Shown: piece by piece, positions 8,008 to 16,524 of the stretch
How the letters are laid out: each line of letters opens with the position of its first letter
Position numbering within the stretch: position 1 is the first letter of the stretch
NCBI GenBank assembly: GCA_030648005.1
Contig: JAUSIP010000008.1
Coordinates: forward strand, 1 to 44,195
Origin: a bacterium
Lineage (GTDB): Bacteria; Patescibacteriota; Minisyncoccia; Phycocordibacterales; UBA12445
Direction of reading: 5' to 3'
DNA: 44,195 bases
Position numbers and translations under genes: made by a program
Notes under the pieces: model-generated
Databases searched by the model: none
Told to the model about the DNA's origin: nothing
The model's input: the letters and a program-made list of their open reading frames with translations, nothing else

Positions 8008-9309
8008 ATGATCATGGATCTAAGTAACATAAAAAAAGTTCACTTTGTAGGTATCGGCGGGATAGGCATCTCAGCTGTTGCTAGAATGATGCTTCTCGAG
8101 GGTAAGAGGGTTACCGGTTCTGATAATAGTTCCTCACCCGTTACGGAAGAACTTTCTAAGATGGGAGCAGAAATTTTTGTCGGGCATGATGTAGACAATA
8201 TTACTTCCGATATAGATTTAGTGGCCTACACTATAGCTGTAGCTGACTCCAATCCTGAACTAATTCGGGCCAGAGAATTAGGAATTACGATGATGAGCTA
8301 TCCGGAGATACTTAATGAAGTTAGCAAGAACTACTTTACTATCGCCATTTGTGGGACTCACGGCAAGACGACAACAACTGCAATGCTTGCGAAGATCCTG
8401 ATGGATGCGGGCCTTGAGCCTACTGTTATTGTTGGTTCTTTCCTACACGAAGGCAAAACTAATTTTGTCGTCGGCAAAAGCAAGATACTTGTGCTCGAGG
8501 CTGACGAGTACAGAAGGACGTTCTTACAGATCACTCCTCGGATGATAGTTATAAATAATATTGATCTGGATCACCTGGACTATTACAAAGATATGGCTGA
8601 TATACAGTCGGCCTTCAGATCTTTCGGAGAGAAGCTTGGCGAGGAAGATTATATGATATGTAATACTGATGGCGAGAATATGCCAGAAGTTTATGTTGGT
8701 TTGAATTGCAAAGTTTTGAATTATAAAGGTCCGCCAGCTGGCGGAGAAGCTCCGAAGCTGATCGTTCCCGGTGAGCACAATCGCGACAACGCCAGAGCAG
8801 CGATCACCGCAGCTATAGCTCTTGGTGTCGAAGAAGATGTTGCCAGGAAGTCGCTTGAGACTTTTGCTGGTACGTGGCGCAGATTAGAAAAGAAGGGGAG
8901 TACGCCAAGCGGGGCTGTTATCTACGACGACTATGCACACAACCCAGGTAAGATAAGAAGTGCTATCGCCGGACTCCGTGAGCTTTATCCGGAGAAGAAG
9001 ATCAATGTTGTCTTCATGCCGCATCTCTACAGTCGCACCAAAATTCTACTTAAGGAATTAGCAGAAAGTTTATCTTCTGCTGATAAAGTTTTTGTCACCG
9101 ACATCTATGCCGCCCGTGAGGCGCTTGACCCAACTATTCATGCACGTCACTTGATAGAGGCTATAAATTCTAAGGGCGGAGCGGAGTATCTTGATGATTA
9201 CGAAGAAATATTAAATAGGCTCAAGCGGGAGCTCGGCCCCGCTGATCTTCTAGTCACAGTCGGCGCCGGCGACATCTATAAATTCGGGGAGAAGCTATTG
9301 ACTATGTAG
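8008..9309 (+). CDS. murC: UDP-N-acetylmuramate-L-alanine ligase
   Basis: 433 residues. MurC adds L-alanine to UDP-MurNAc in the cytoplasm, the first amino-acid step of peptidoglycan synthesis. The N-terminal Rossmann motif GIGGIGISA (about 15-23), the P-loop GTHGKTTTT (116-124), the central YDDYAHNP block with the conserved His/Asn, and the C-terminal ligase domain are in order. Length is a little below the usual 450-490, typical of the short form. ATG 8008 is set by an extended -10 six nt upstream; a second ATG is at 8014. A 16-nt palindrome (8730-8745) lies in frame in the linker before the HNRDNA motif. Confidence 0.93.
   Translation: MIMDLSNIKKVHFVGIGGIGISAVARMMLLEGKRVTGSDNSSSPVTEELSKMGAEIFVGHDVDNITSDIDLVAYTIAVADSNPELIRARELGITMMSYPEILNEVSKNYFTIAICGTHGKTTTTAMLAKILMDAGLEPTVIVGSFLHEGKTNFVVGKSKILVLEADEYRRTFLQITPRMIVINNIDLDHLDYYKDMADIQSAFRSFGEKLGEEDYMICNTDGENMPEVYVGLNCKVLNYKGPPAGGEAPKLIVPGEHNRDNARAAITAAIALGVEEDVARKSLETFAGTWRRLEKKGSTPSGAVIYDDYAHNPGKIRSAIAGLRELYPEKKINVVFMPHLYSRTKILLKELAESLSSADKVFVTDIYAAREALDPTIHARHLIEAINSKGGAEYLDDYEEILNRLKRELGPADLLVTVGAGDIYKFGEKLLTM
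8730..8745. repeat. In-frame 16-nt palindrome in murC
   Basis: TCCGCCAGCTGGCGGA is perfectly self-complementary and encodes part of GPPAGGE in a variable linker of MurC. Confidence 0.7.
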
Positions 9310-9409
9310 CTACTGTGTGCTAGTTTGCATCTGGGTTTGGACGTACTTTTACATAGCAACCCCGCCTACGCGTAAGCTTCAGCGGGGCGAGGAAGGAGAC
9401 ATAAGAATC
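9298..9409 (+). promoter_or_regulatory. Promoter and structured leader of the 9410 gene
   Basis: TTGACT (9298-9303, inside the end of murC), 17-nt spacer, TAGTTT (9321-9326). The leader of about 75 nt holds a hairpin CCCCGC...GCGGGG (about 9360-9387) followed by AAGGAG (9393-9398) 11 nt before ATG 9410. The hairpin may regulate access to the start. Confidence 0.65.
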
Positions 9410-10363
9410 ATGAAGAGTTCAGGCGATTTGCCGACCAATGAAGAGCTGGCCAAGAGTATGGCAGAGGCTAAGGGGTCGGATGAATACCCCTCATACAAGG
9501 TCGGTCTGCGTGAACATTTGTATGGGAAGTATTGCGAGTACAATGTTTGTTTTCTCTATAACTTCTGTATTGTTTCTGCTATTTCTGCTATTCTGTCTTT
9601 CTTTTTGTTCGCAGTAGGAGGAGTATTTCTGTTAATGGTTAAACAGTATGATGCCTTCAACGCTTATTCGTCTAATTCTGTTCTGCCCAGTATTTTTTTT
9701 TGGGTCGGCACGTTCTTGTTTTTGCCTTTGATTGTCTTGACCACCGTGACTGGCACCCGTATCTGGTGGAGGCGGCGGAAGACATACAAACAGTGTCTTA
9801 AGCTTATCAAGAAGAACGAGAATGAAAGATTGCGCTACCAGATAGTCTTACTAAGAGAAAAGATGATGGAGGTCTATCATCGCGATTGGCGAGAACTTCT
9901 GGACGTAAGAGACGCATGCGTTAAGGCTGGAAATGAATATAAGTCGCTAAAAGATAGAATATCTGACTGCAGTATAGGTCCTGCCAGCCGCGAAGCGCGA
10001 TTAGTGAGGCTTAACTCCAGTATAGAAACAAACAGGGCGCAGTACGAAAATATCATTTCGAATATGCTTGATATGGGAGTTGAGAAAGAAAAAGCGCTGG
10101 AGCATCTGCAGGAGATCGAAGATGCTATCTTCATCAGCGATAGAGAGGCTGGACTTCTCGCCTCGATGCCGTCTCGAAGCCAATGGCAGAGTGTGATCAA
10201 TATTGTTAATGGCATCAAGGGTCCTGCTGCCAGTTCACAACCCAGTTCGAGTAGTCCGCCTGTGCTGTTCACAGAACTTCCTGTCGTCGATCTGCCTGTT
10301 TCTCCGCCGTCTCTGGTCGATTCTAATGTTGTGACTAGTACGGATGTCTTAAACGAAGAGTGA
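9410..10363 (+). CDS. Membrane protein with two TM segments and coiled coil
   Basis: 317 residues from ATG 9410, the start placed by AAGGAG. An N-terminal soluble part (1-45), two long hydrophobic segments (about 50-80 and 90-115), a basic WWRRRKTYK turn, a long charged helical/coiled-coil region (about 125-255) and a Pro/Ser-rich tail. Topology suggests both ends in the cytoplasm. No family recognised. The frame is open further upstream but that part overlaps the promoter and leader. It is followed by its own terminator, as in the other SD-led genes. Confidence 0.75.
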   Translation: MKSSGDLPTNEELAKSMAEAKGSDEYPSYKVGLREHLYGKYCEYNVCFLYNFCIVSAISAILSFFLFAVGGVFLLMVKQYDAFNAYSSNSVLPSIFFWVGTFLFLPLIVLTTVTGTRIWWRRRKTYKQCLKLIKKNENERLRYQIVLLREKMMEVYHRDWRELLDVRDACVKAGNEYKSLKDRISDCSIGPASREARLVRLNSSIETNRAQYENIISNMLDMGVEKEKALEHLQEIEDAIFISDREAGLLASMPSRSQWQSVINIVNGIKGPAASSQPSSSSPPVLFTELPVVDLPVSPPSLVDSNVVTSTDVLNEE

Positions 10364-10372
10364 GATTTCCAG

Positions 10373-10397
10373 CCCCCGTTTTATCGGGGGATTTTTT
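10373..10397 (+). terminator. Intrinsic terminator after the 9410 gene
   Basis: CCCCCG / CGGGGG stem, 6-nt loop, then ATTTTTT. Confidence 0.92.
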
Positions 10398-10413
10398 ATG
10401 CCAAAAATAAACC

Positions 10414-10447
10414 TTGCCTAATTCGGACGGCTGTCGCGATTAGGCAA
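10414..10447. repeat. 9-bp perfect inverted repeat upstream of rsmI
   Basis: TTGCCTAAT (10414-10422) and ATTAGGCAA (10439-10447) are separated by 16 nt. It lacks a T-run and lies just before the rsmI -35, so it may be an operator or another palindromic insertion. Confidence 0.6.
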
Positions 10448-10456
10448 CATTTCAAA

Positions 10457-10491
10457 TTGACAGTATGATAATTTTGTAATAAAGTATGGAA
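10457..10491 (+). promoter_or_regulatory. Consensus promoter of rsmI giving a leaderless start
   Basis: TTGACA (10457-10462), 17-nt spacer, TAAAGT (10480-10485), then 6 nt to ATG 10492. This points to ATG 10492 rather than the ATG at 10486, which would sit inside the melted -10 region. Confidence 0.75.
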
Positions 10492-11172
10492 ATGTCAAAT
10501 CTGTACATCGTCGGTACTCCGATTGGGAATATGGAAGATATGAGCTTCAGGGCTGTTAAGACTCTGCAGAGTGTTGATGCTATTTTGTGTGAAGACACAA
10601 GAGTTACGAGAAAGCTTTTAGAGAGATATGAGATAAATAAACCCACTATTTCTTACCACTCGCAGAGCAAGATCAGCAAGATTGATCATATTATAGAAAT
10701 GCTTAGTGAAGGTAAGAGCCTTGCACTGGTATCTGATGCTGGTACGCCGACGATCTCTGATCCGGGATCATTTTTAATCTCTAAAATAAGGGAAGAATTG
10801 CCGGAGACTTTATTTGTACCGATTCCAGGACCGACGGCGTTGGCGACTGCTCTGTCTGCTTCCGGCTTTCCATCTTCAGATTTCTTATTCCTCGGATTCC
10901 TCCCACACAAGAAAGGGAGACAGACTATTTTTAAAGAGATTGGGGAGACAGAAAGAACTGTAGTTTTTTACGAATCACCCCACCGCTTCATAAAGACCCT
11001 TGAATCTTTAAAAGAAGTGATCGCACCTAAGAGGAAGATCGCTGTGGCTCGTGAACTGACCAAGATCTATGAGGAGATCAAGGTGGGGACTGTCCCGGAG
11101 ATTTTTAAATATTATGAAGAAAATCCAGATAAGATCAGAGGAGAATTCGTGATCATTGTTTCTGTGGCATAA
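10492..11172 (+). CDS. rsmI: 16S rRNA (cytidine1402-2'-O)-methyltransferase
   Basis: 226 residues from ATG 10492. RsmI, with SAM, methylates the ribose of C1402 in the decoding centre. The family N-terminus LYIVGTPIGNMEDMS, the CEDTR motif, the LVSDAGTPTISDPG loop, PIPGPTALATALSASG and the C-terminal ELTKIYEE block are all present. The target C1402 is preserved in the 16S fragment of this window (position 343). An ATG two codons earlier (10486) is possible but the promoter geometry favours 10492, which also matches the usual MSxLYIVGTPIGN start. Confidence 0.95.
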   Translation: MSNLYIVGTPIGNMEDMSFRAVKTLQSVDAILCEDTRVTRKLLERYEINKPTISYHSQSKISKIDHIIEMLSEGKSLALVSDAGTPTISDPGSFLISKIREELPETLFVPIPGPTALATALSASGFPSSDFLFLGFLPHKKGRQTIFKEIGETERTVVFYESPHRFIKTLESLKEVIAPKRKIAVARELTKIYEEIKVGTVPEIFKYYEENPDKIRGEFVIIVSVA

Positions 11173-11177
11173 AATAG

Positions 11178-11189
11178 TATAATAAAACC
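11178..11189 (+). promoter_or_regulatory. Leaderless-type -10 of the 11190 gene
   Basis: TATAAT (11178-11183) ends 6 nt before ATG 11190 and begins 6 nt after the rsmI stop. Confidence 0.7.
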
Positions 11190-11360
11190 ATGAGTAATAA
11201 ATGGAAAAGTTGGTTTGGCGTGCTTCTGTCGCTTGGAGTCGCATTGATGCCGTTTTTGGGTTTTCCGAGAGGTCTGAAAGATATTTTCTATACACTGGCC
11301 GGAATAGTTCTTGCGGCGGTCTTCTTCATGCTTTCATACGATAAGGCCGATAGCGATTAG
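11190..11360 (+). CDS. Small two-helix membrane protein (56 residues)
   Basis: Begins MSNKWKSWFGVLLSLGV and ends LSYDKADSD. Two hydrophobic segments (about 8-24 and 34-50) are joined by a short loop with FPRGLKD, predicting a hairpin in the membrane. Support for being real: a consensus TATAAT exactly 6 nt upstream, and the stop TAG directly abutting the ATG of the next gene (TAGATG), which implies coupling to the 11361 gene. Function unknown. Confidence 0.75.
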   Translation: MSNKWKSWFGVLLSLGVALMPFLGFPRGLKDIFYTLAGIVLAAVFFMLSYDKADSD

Positions 11361-12521
11361 ATGAAAAATTATAAATTTATTATTCTCACACTATTCTCGC
11401 TTATCTTGGCGATAACTTTGGGGTTGTTGATTAATACTCTGGCAGATAGTAGTTCTATCGATTCATCTTTATACACTAAGTCTAACACGGTCGTGGTCGT
11501 GAATATTCCCCCGAAGCCTGAACCACCAAGACACTTGCCGACACCTAAACCTCTTCGGGCGATCTATATGAGCAGCTGGGTTGCCGGATCACCAGATTTT
11601 CGCGACAAGGTTATAAAGATAGCGGATGAGACGGAGATCAACAGTATTGTTGTAGATGTGAAAGATTCCACTGGCGTTGTCTCATTCTTAATGGACGATC
11701 CACTAATCAAGAAGATCAATCCCTTTGAAGATCGTATTCCTGACATAGATAAGTTTATTACAAAACTACATGATAAAAATATTTATGTGATAGCCCGTGT
11801 TGCTGTTTTTGAAGATCCTATCTTGGCGAAAGCCAGGCCTGACTTAGCAGTTAAGAGAAGGAGCGACGGCAAGACTTGGAAGGATCGCAAGGGTCTATCC
11901 TGGACTGATATGGGCTCCAAAGAGGTGTGGGATTATAACATTGCTGTGGCGAAGGGTGCTTATGAAGCCGGTTTTGATGAAATCAATTTTGACTATATAA
12001 GATTTCCTTCAGATGGCGATATGAATGACATAGCTTACACATCGCTTGAAGGTAAGAAATTGAACCGGCCTGAAGAACTCCGGATCTTCTTTCATTATCT
12101 AAATGAGAAAATGAAAGAAAAAGATATACCAATTTCTGCCGACCTATTTGGAATGACAACTACAAATACGGATGATCTGAATATTGGTCAAGTGCTAGAG
12201 AACGCGATACCGTACTTTGATTATATCTCTCCGATGGTTTACCCGTCGCATTATCCGAACAATTTTAATGGTTACAAAAATCCAGCCGCGGTCCCTTATG
12301 AACTTATAAAATTTGTCATGGGCCAGGGGGTGAATAGGATGATTGCCGCCAGCTCATCTCCCGATAAGCTTCGTCCATGGTTGCAAGATTTCAATCTGGG
12401 TGCTGTGTACACAGCTGATCTGGTTAGAGCGCAGATTAAGGCAACATATGATGTAGGCCTCTCTTCCTGGATGCTTTGGAGTCCGTCGAATAAGTATACT
12501 GTCGGCGCCCTAGAGAAATAG
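11361..12521 (+). CDS. Putative glycoside hydrolase (DUF4015-like), anchored
   Basis: 386 residues. Residues 7-28 are an N-terminal membrane anchor or signal. After a Pro-rich linker, the TIM-barrel-like domain starts at LRAIYMSSW (about 65) and carries the family features: NSIVVDVKDSTG, WTDMGSKEVWDYN, EINFDYIRFPSDG with the acidic Asp and Glu, ISADLFGM, and YISPMVYPSHY. This matches the putative glycosyl hydrolase family DUF4015, expected to act on extracellular glycans; the substrate is unknown. It starts directly after the stop of the 56-residue membrane gene and is probably translated from the same mRNA. Confidence 0.88.
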   Translation: MKNYKFIILTLFSLILAITLGLLINTLADSSSIDSSLYTKSNTVVVVNIPPKPEPPRHLPTPKPLRAIYMSSWVAGSPDFRDKVIKIADETEINSIVVDVKDSTGVVSFLMDDPLIKKINPFEDRIPDIDKFITKLHDKNIYVIARVAVFEDPILAKARPDLAVKRRSDGKTWKDRKGLSWTDMGSKEVWDYNIAVAKGAYEAGFDEINFDYIRFPSDGDMNDIAYTSLEGKKLNRPEELRIFFHYLNEKMKEKDIPISADLFGMTTTNTDDLNIGQVLENAIPYFDYISPMVYPSHYPNNFNGYKNPAAVPYELIKFVMGQGVNRMIAASSSPDKLRPWLQDFNLGAVYTADLVRAQIKATYDVGLSSWMLWSPSNKYTVGALEK

Positions 12522-12548
12522 CTTCTTTATTTTTAATCAGTAGTAGAA

Positions 12549-12561
12549 TATAATTTAAGAA
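12549..12561 (+). promoter_or_regulatory. Leaderless-type -10 of the 12562 gene
   Basis: TATAAT (12549-12554) ends 7 nt before ATG 12562; no SD and only a weak -35. Confidence 0.7.
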
Positions 12562-14460
12562 ATGGCGGACGAACCTAAAAAAGATATAACCTATTTTGCT
12601 GAGACCGACTTTCGCAATAAGAAGGTTCCTTTTGGTATTAAGCCACTAGATAGACTAAGGCACTTCTATGTCGTGGGTAAGACAGGAATGGGTAAGTCCA
12701 CTCTGCTTGAGAGGATGACTATTCAGGATATAAACAATGGCAACGGTATCGGCTACATCGATCCGCACGGATCTTCTGCTGAGCTCTTTCTGGACTATAT
12801 ACCAGAGGATAGAATAAAAGATGTAATATACTTTGCTCCGCACGATTTGGAATTCCCGATCGCTTTCAACGTAATGGAAGATGTTGGCAAGGATCAACGC
12901 CACTTGGTGGCCAACGGCTTAATGGCCGCCTTCAAGAAGATCTGGCCGGATGTATGGTCAGCTCGCATGGAATACATCTCCACTAACATTATTCTGGCAC
13001 TTTTGGAATATCCGGACTCAACACTACTCGGCGTTAATCGTATGCTCTCGGATAAGGTGTATCGTAAGAAGGTGGTTGATAATGTCACAGATCCTGTCGT
13101 TAAATCTTTCTGGGTGGATGAGTTCGCAAAATACAGTGAGAAGCTGATGGTTGAAGCCGGCGCTTCCATCCAGAATAAATTTGGACAGTTTGTGTCGAAT
13201 CCATTGATCAGAAATATTGTCGGTCAGCCTAAGTCTACTTTCAATATTCGTGATGTGATGGATGGCAAGAAGATCTTAATCATGAATCTTTCTAAGGGAC
13301 GGATGGGGGAGCTGAACGCCAACCTGATCGGAGGCATGCTCATCACCAAGATCTATCTTGCGGCGATGTCGCGCGCTAGCGAGTCGGCTGATTCCATAAA
13401 GAAGCTGGCACCTTTCTACTTCGTTGTTGACGAGTTCCAGTCTTTCGTTAATGAATCTTTTAGGGACATCTTGTCTGAGGCTAGAAAGTATCAATTAAGC
13501 CTCACTCTGGCGCATCAGTATATAGAGCAGGTGCCGGAAGAGGTTCGAGATGCCGTCTTTGGTAACGTCGGCACGACTGTATCTTTCCGAGTTGGACCTT
13601 TCGATGCTGAGGTGCTGGAGAAAGTTTTTGGTCCGAAGTTTATAGCTGAAGATCTGGTCAATCTAGGCTTTGCTCAGATCTACCTTACACTAATGATTGA
13701 CGGAGTAGGTTCGGCGCCTTTCTCAGCTAAGACGCTTGGCCCTATCCCTAAACCTGCTATCTCATACAAAGAGCAGGTTATGGAACACTCAAGAAAGACT
13801 TACGGCAGGACTCGAGCCGATGTTGAGGAGGAGATAAAGAAGTGGCATGAAGTAGCGCCCCCAGAAGTTAAGGTAAATATACCGATATCACCTACAACTG
13901 TCGCCCTTAAGACTCCATATAAAACCCCTGCACCTGTAGCACAGAAAATTTTAACACCAACTACACCTATTAATACATATAAAACTCCCCCCACCGCACC
14001 TATTTTTGTGGCTAACAAACCTACAAATTCTTTACCTGCGGTGAGCCGTGTCGAACTGCCTGCGGTGAACAAGATTGAATTGCCCGTCGTGAGCAAACCT
14101 TCATTGCCCGCAGTGTCTTCTGTGGTGAGCCGTGTCGAACCACCACAGAAGATGTCGCTTTCTAGTCTCGCTAATAATGCTCCTAGTAACAGCATGAAGC
14201 CTAAATCGACAGGAGCTAACATTGGCGATCTTCGAAGTGCGATCGCAGAAGCAATGAAGTCAGCAAAATCTATTACTCCGACTTTAGCTAAAATTACTGA
14301 AGCACCCCACAAACCGCCAGTAGTCACAGGTGCTACAGAGGTTAAACCAGTTGAGAAGGTTGAGGTTAAGATGCCAGAGGTAGTTAAGACTGAGGTTAAA
14401 GAGGTACCAGAGAAGGTTCTTCGGCAGATACTGAATACTGAAACTAATGATAAGCAGTAG
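12562..14460 (+). CDS. TraG/VirD4-like conjugation-type ATPase
   Basis: 632 residues. Cytoplasmic RecA-like motor related to type IV secretion coupling/HerA-type ATPases. Walker A GKTGMGKST (about 38-46), the GYIDPHGSS block, a Walker B-like FYFVVDEFQSF (about 288-298) and the downstream TLAHQYIEQ motif are visible. There is no N-terminal membrane region, unlike classic VirD4. After about residue 430 comes a long Pro/Thr/Val-rich disordered tail with degenerate LPAV-type repeats (about 485-535). Likely role: DNA or protein translocation, perhaps linked to type IV pili; this is inference. An 11-bp inverted repeat lies in frame in the tail. Confidence 0.88.
   Translation: MADEPKKDITYFAETDFRNKKVPFGIKPLDRLRHFYVVGKTGMGKSTLLERMTIQDINNGNGIGYIDPHGSSAELFLDYIPEDRIKDVIYFAPHDLEFPIAFNVMEDVGKDQRHLVANGLMAAFKKIWPDVWSARMEYISTNIILALLEYPDSTLLGVNRMLSDKVYRKKVVDNVTDPVVKSFWVDEFAKYSEKLMVEAGASIQNKFGQFVSNPLIRNIVGQPKSTFNIRDVMDGKKILIMNLSKGRMGELNANLIGGMLITKIYLAAMSRASESADSIKKLAPFYFVVDEFQSFVNESFRDILSEARKYQLSLTLAHQYIEQVPEEVRDAVFGNVGTTVSFRVGPFDAEVLEKVFGPKFIAEDLVNLGFAQIYLTLMIDGVGSAPFSAKTLGPIPKPAISYKEQVMEHSRKTYGRTRADVEEEIKKWHEVAPPEVKVNIPISPTTVALKTPYKTPAPVAQKILTPTTPINTYKTPPTAPIFVANKPTNSLPAVSRVELPAVNKIELPVVSKPSLPAVSSVVSRVEPPQKMSLSSLANNAPSNSMKPKSTGANIGDLRSAIAEAMKSAKSITPTLAKITEAPHKPPVVTGATEVKPVEKVEVKMPEVVKTEVKEVPEKVLRQILNTETNDKQ
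14117..14151. repeat. In-frame inverted repeat in the TraG-like tail
   Basis: CTTCTGTGGTG (14117-14127) and CACCACAGAAG (14141-14151) flank a 13-nt loop. The loop sequence GTGAGCCGTGTCGAAC also occurs at about 14041. Confidence 0.65.
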
Positions 14461-14475
14461 TGGTTATAAGACTTT

Positions 14476-15435
14476 ATGTCAACAGATGCGTTAAAGAAAA
14501 AAAGGGTTTTGGTTACAGGTGGAGCCGGTTTCCTCGGCTCTAACCTATGCGAACATCTTTTAGGTTTAGGTTATGAAGTTATAGCTCTCGACAACTTTTT
14601 TACAGGCAGTAAGAGCAATATCGACCATCTTTCTTCTAATAAGAATTTCGAGCTGATCAGGCATGATGTCACTGCGCCTTTCTCGATCGAAGTTGATGAG
14701 ATTTACAATCTCGCCTGCCCAGCTTCCCCTCCGCACTACCAGCACGACCCCGTGCAGACGATAAGAACTTCTGTTTTGGGAGCCATCAATATGCTCGACC
14801 TGGCCAAACGTCTCAAGTGCCCGATACTACAGGCTTCGACGTCGGAAGTGTACGGCGATCCGGAGGTTCATCCACAAGTTGAGAGCTATTGGGGCAACGT
14901 CAACCCTATTGGTATCAGAGCTTGTTATGATGAAGGTAAGCGTGCTGCTGAGACTATCTTCTTTGATTATTACAGACAGTACAATGTGCCAATAAGGGTT
15001 ATAAGGATCTTTAATACCTATGGCCCAAAGATGGATCCTGATGATGGAAGGGTGGTGTCAAATTTTATCGTTCAAGCACTTAAGGGGGAGGACATAACAA
15101 TTTACGGAGATGGTTCTCAGACCAGATCATTTCAGTACGTCGACGACTTGATCAAGGGGATGGTGGCAATGATGGAAAATAAGTCAGACTTCACCGGCCC
15201 GGTCAACCTCGGCAATCCGGGTGAGTTCACGATTGGCGAATTGGCAAGGAAGATCATAGATCTAACAGGATCAAAAAGCAAAGTTGTAAATAAAGATCTG
15301 CCGAAAGATGATCCAAAGAAGAGGAAGCCAGATATAACTTTAGCTAAAGATAGGCTTGGCTGGGAGCCCCTTGTCTCACTCGAAGAGGGACTACCGAAGA
15401 CCATCTCCTACTTTAAATCTCTGCTCAGACTATAA
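14476..15435 (+). CDS. UDP-glucuronate decarboxylase-like SDR epimerase
   Basis: 319 residues of the extended short-chain dehydrogenase family. Rossmann motif GGAGFLGSN (about 16-24), DNFFTGSK, the UXS-type [15 protein letters not shown] segment, catalytic STSEVYGDP, the YDEGKR Tyr/Lys pair, and the [10 protein letters not shown] block are typical of UDP-glucuronate decarboxylase, which makes UDP-xylose. Substrate is inferred from these motifs. It opens a four-gene glycan operon. TATAAG (14465-14470) lies 5 nt before the ATG, so it may also have its own leaderless transcript. Confidence 0.92.
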   Translation: MSTDALKKKRVLVTGGAGFLGSNLCEHLLGLGYEVIALDNFFTGSKSNIDHLSSNKNFELIRHDVTAPFSIEVDEIYNLACPASPPHYQHDPVQTIRTSVLGAINMLDLAKRLKCPILQASTSEVYGDPEVHPQVESYWGNVNPIGIRACYDEGKRAAETIFFDYYRQYNVPIRVIRIFNTYGPKMDPDDGRVVSNFIVQALKGEDITIYGDGSQTRSFQYVDDLIKGMVAMMENKSDFTGPVNLGNPGEFTIGELARKIIDLTGSKSKVVNKDLPKDDPKKRKPDITLAKDRLGWEPLVSLEEGLPKTISYFKSLLRL

Positions 15436-15441
15436 AATATT

Positions 15442-16524
15442 ATGAATAAAAGAGTACTGATATTCTCTTTCGCATATTATCCTTATGTAGGCGGGGCGGA
15501 AGTTGCTATTAAGGAGATCACAGACAGGTTGCCGGGTATTGTTTTTGATCTGATCACTTTTAATTTAGGTGATGAGAAGGCAGAAGATCGGATTGGTAAT
15601 GTGAATGTTTACCGTATAAAAACCTTCACTAAATATCTATACCCAATTAAATCTTTCTTTAAGGGTATGTCGCTGCACCGGGCTAACAAATATGATGCTG
15701 TCTGGGCTATGATGGCTAATGCTGGTTTCCCAGCTCTGTTTTTAAAAATATTATTTCCCAAGATTAAATACGTTTTAAGTATCCAGGAGGGTGATCCTAT
15801 CCCGCAGATCAAGAGGAGGGTCTGGTTTGCCTATCCTATTTTTGTTTTAGTTTTTAAAACGGCAGACAAGGTGGCGGTTCTCTCTAACTATTTGGCTGAT
15901 TTTGCAAAAAGCATGGGATCTAAGATGGTGGAAGTAATTCCAAACGGGGTTGATCTGAATAAGTTTAGAGTTAAAAGTTTTAAAGTCATAAAGCCTGAAG
16001 ATAAAATTGTCCTTGTGACAACGAGTAGGCTAGTTAAGAAAAATGCCGTAGGTGATATAATAAGGGCACTCAAATTCCTGCCGGGTAATCTAATTTTTAA
16101 GTGCGTCGGTTCCGGGCCGGATGAGAGGGGACTTAAGAGTCTAGTTAAAGAACTAGATTTGGAGGCACGTGTTGAGTTCATTGGACATACCGAACATTCA
16201 ATAATGGCGGAGATCTTGAGAAATTCCGATATTTTCATCCGACCTTCTCTGTCCGAAGGGCTTGGTAGCTCCTTTCTTGAAGCGATGGCGGTAGGTTTGC
16301 CTATAATAGCCACGAATGTCGGCGGGATACCTGATTTCTTAACAGATGGTGAGACCGGACTTTTCTGTAAGGTTGGTGATTCAGAGGATGTTGCCAGGAA
16401 GGTCATGAGGCTGGTCCAAGACAGCGTATTATACAGTAACATTTCAGGCAATAGTATCAGGCTTATAAAAGAGAGATATAACTGGGATGATATAGCAAAG
16501 AAATATGAACAGTTTTTTACGTAA
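15442..16524 (+). CDS. GT4-family glycosyltransferase
   Basis: 360 residues with a GT-B fold. The N-terminal glycine-rich YYPYVGGAEVAI (about 12-23) binds the acceptor/donor phosphates; the C-terminal donor domain has the E-x7-E motif EGLGSSFLE followed by AMAVGLPIIATNVGG. It transfers a sugar from a nucleotide donor, probably to a lipid-linked glycan at the cytoplasmic membrane face. It starts 6 nt after the decarboxylase stop; TAAAAT lies 3 nt before the ATG. Specificity is unknown. Confidence 0.92.
   Translation: MNKRVLIFSFAYYPYVGGAEVAIKEITDRLPGIVFDLITFNLGDEKAEDRIGNVNVYRIKTFTKYLYPIKSFFKGMSLHRANKYDAVWAMMANAGFPALFLKILFPKIKYVLSIQEGDPIPQIKRRVWFAYPIFVLVFKTADKVAVLSNYLADFAKSMGSKMVEVIPNGVDLNKFRVKSFKVIKPEDKIVLVTTSRLVKKNAVGDIIRALKFLPGNLIFKCVGSGPDERGLKSLVKELDLEARVEFIGHTEHSIMAEILRNSDIFIRPSLSEGLGSSFLEAMAVGLPIIATNVGGIPDFLTDGETGLFCKVGDSEDVARKVMRLVQDSVLYSNISGNSIRLIKERYNWDDIAKKYEQFFT

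Noticed and set aside
9317-9409. Upstream extension of the 9410 gene.
   Set aside because: Overlaps the -10, leader hairpin and SD; ATG 9410 has AAGGAG upstream.
13800-14327. 175-residue minus-strand ORF opposite the TraG-like tail.
   Set aside because: Shadow of the low-complexity Pro/Thr/Val-rich coding sequence; no promoter or start signal.
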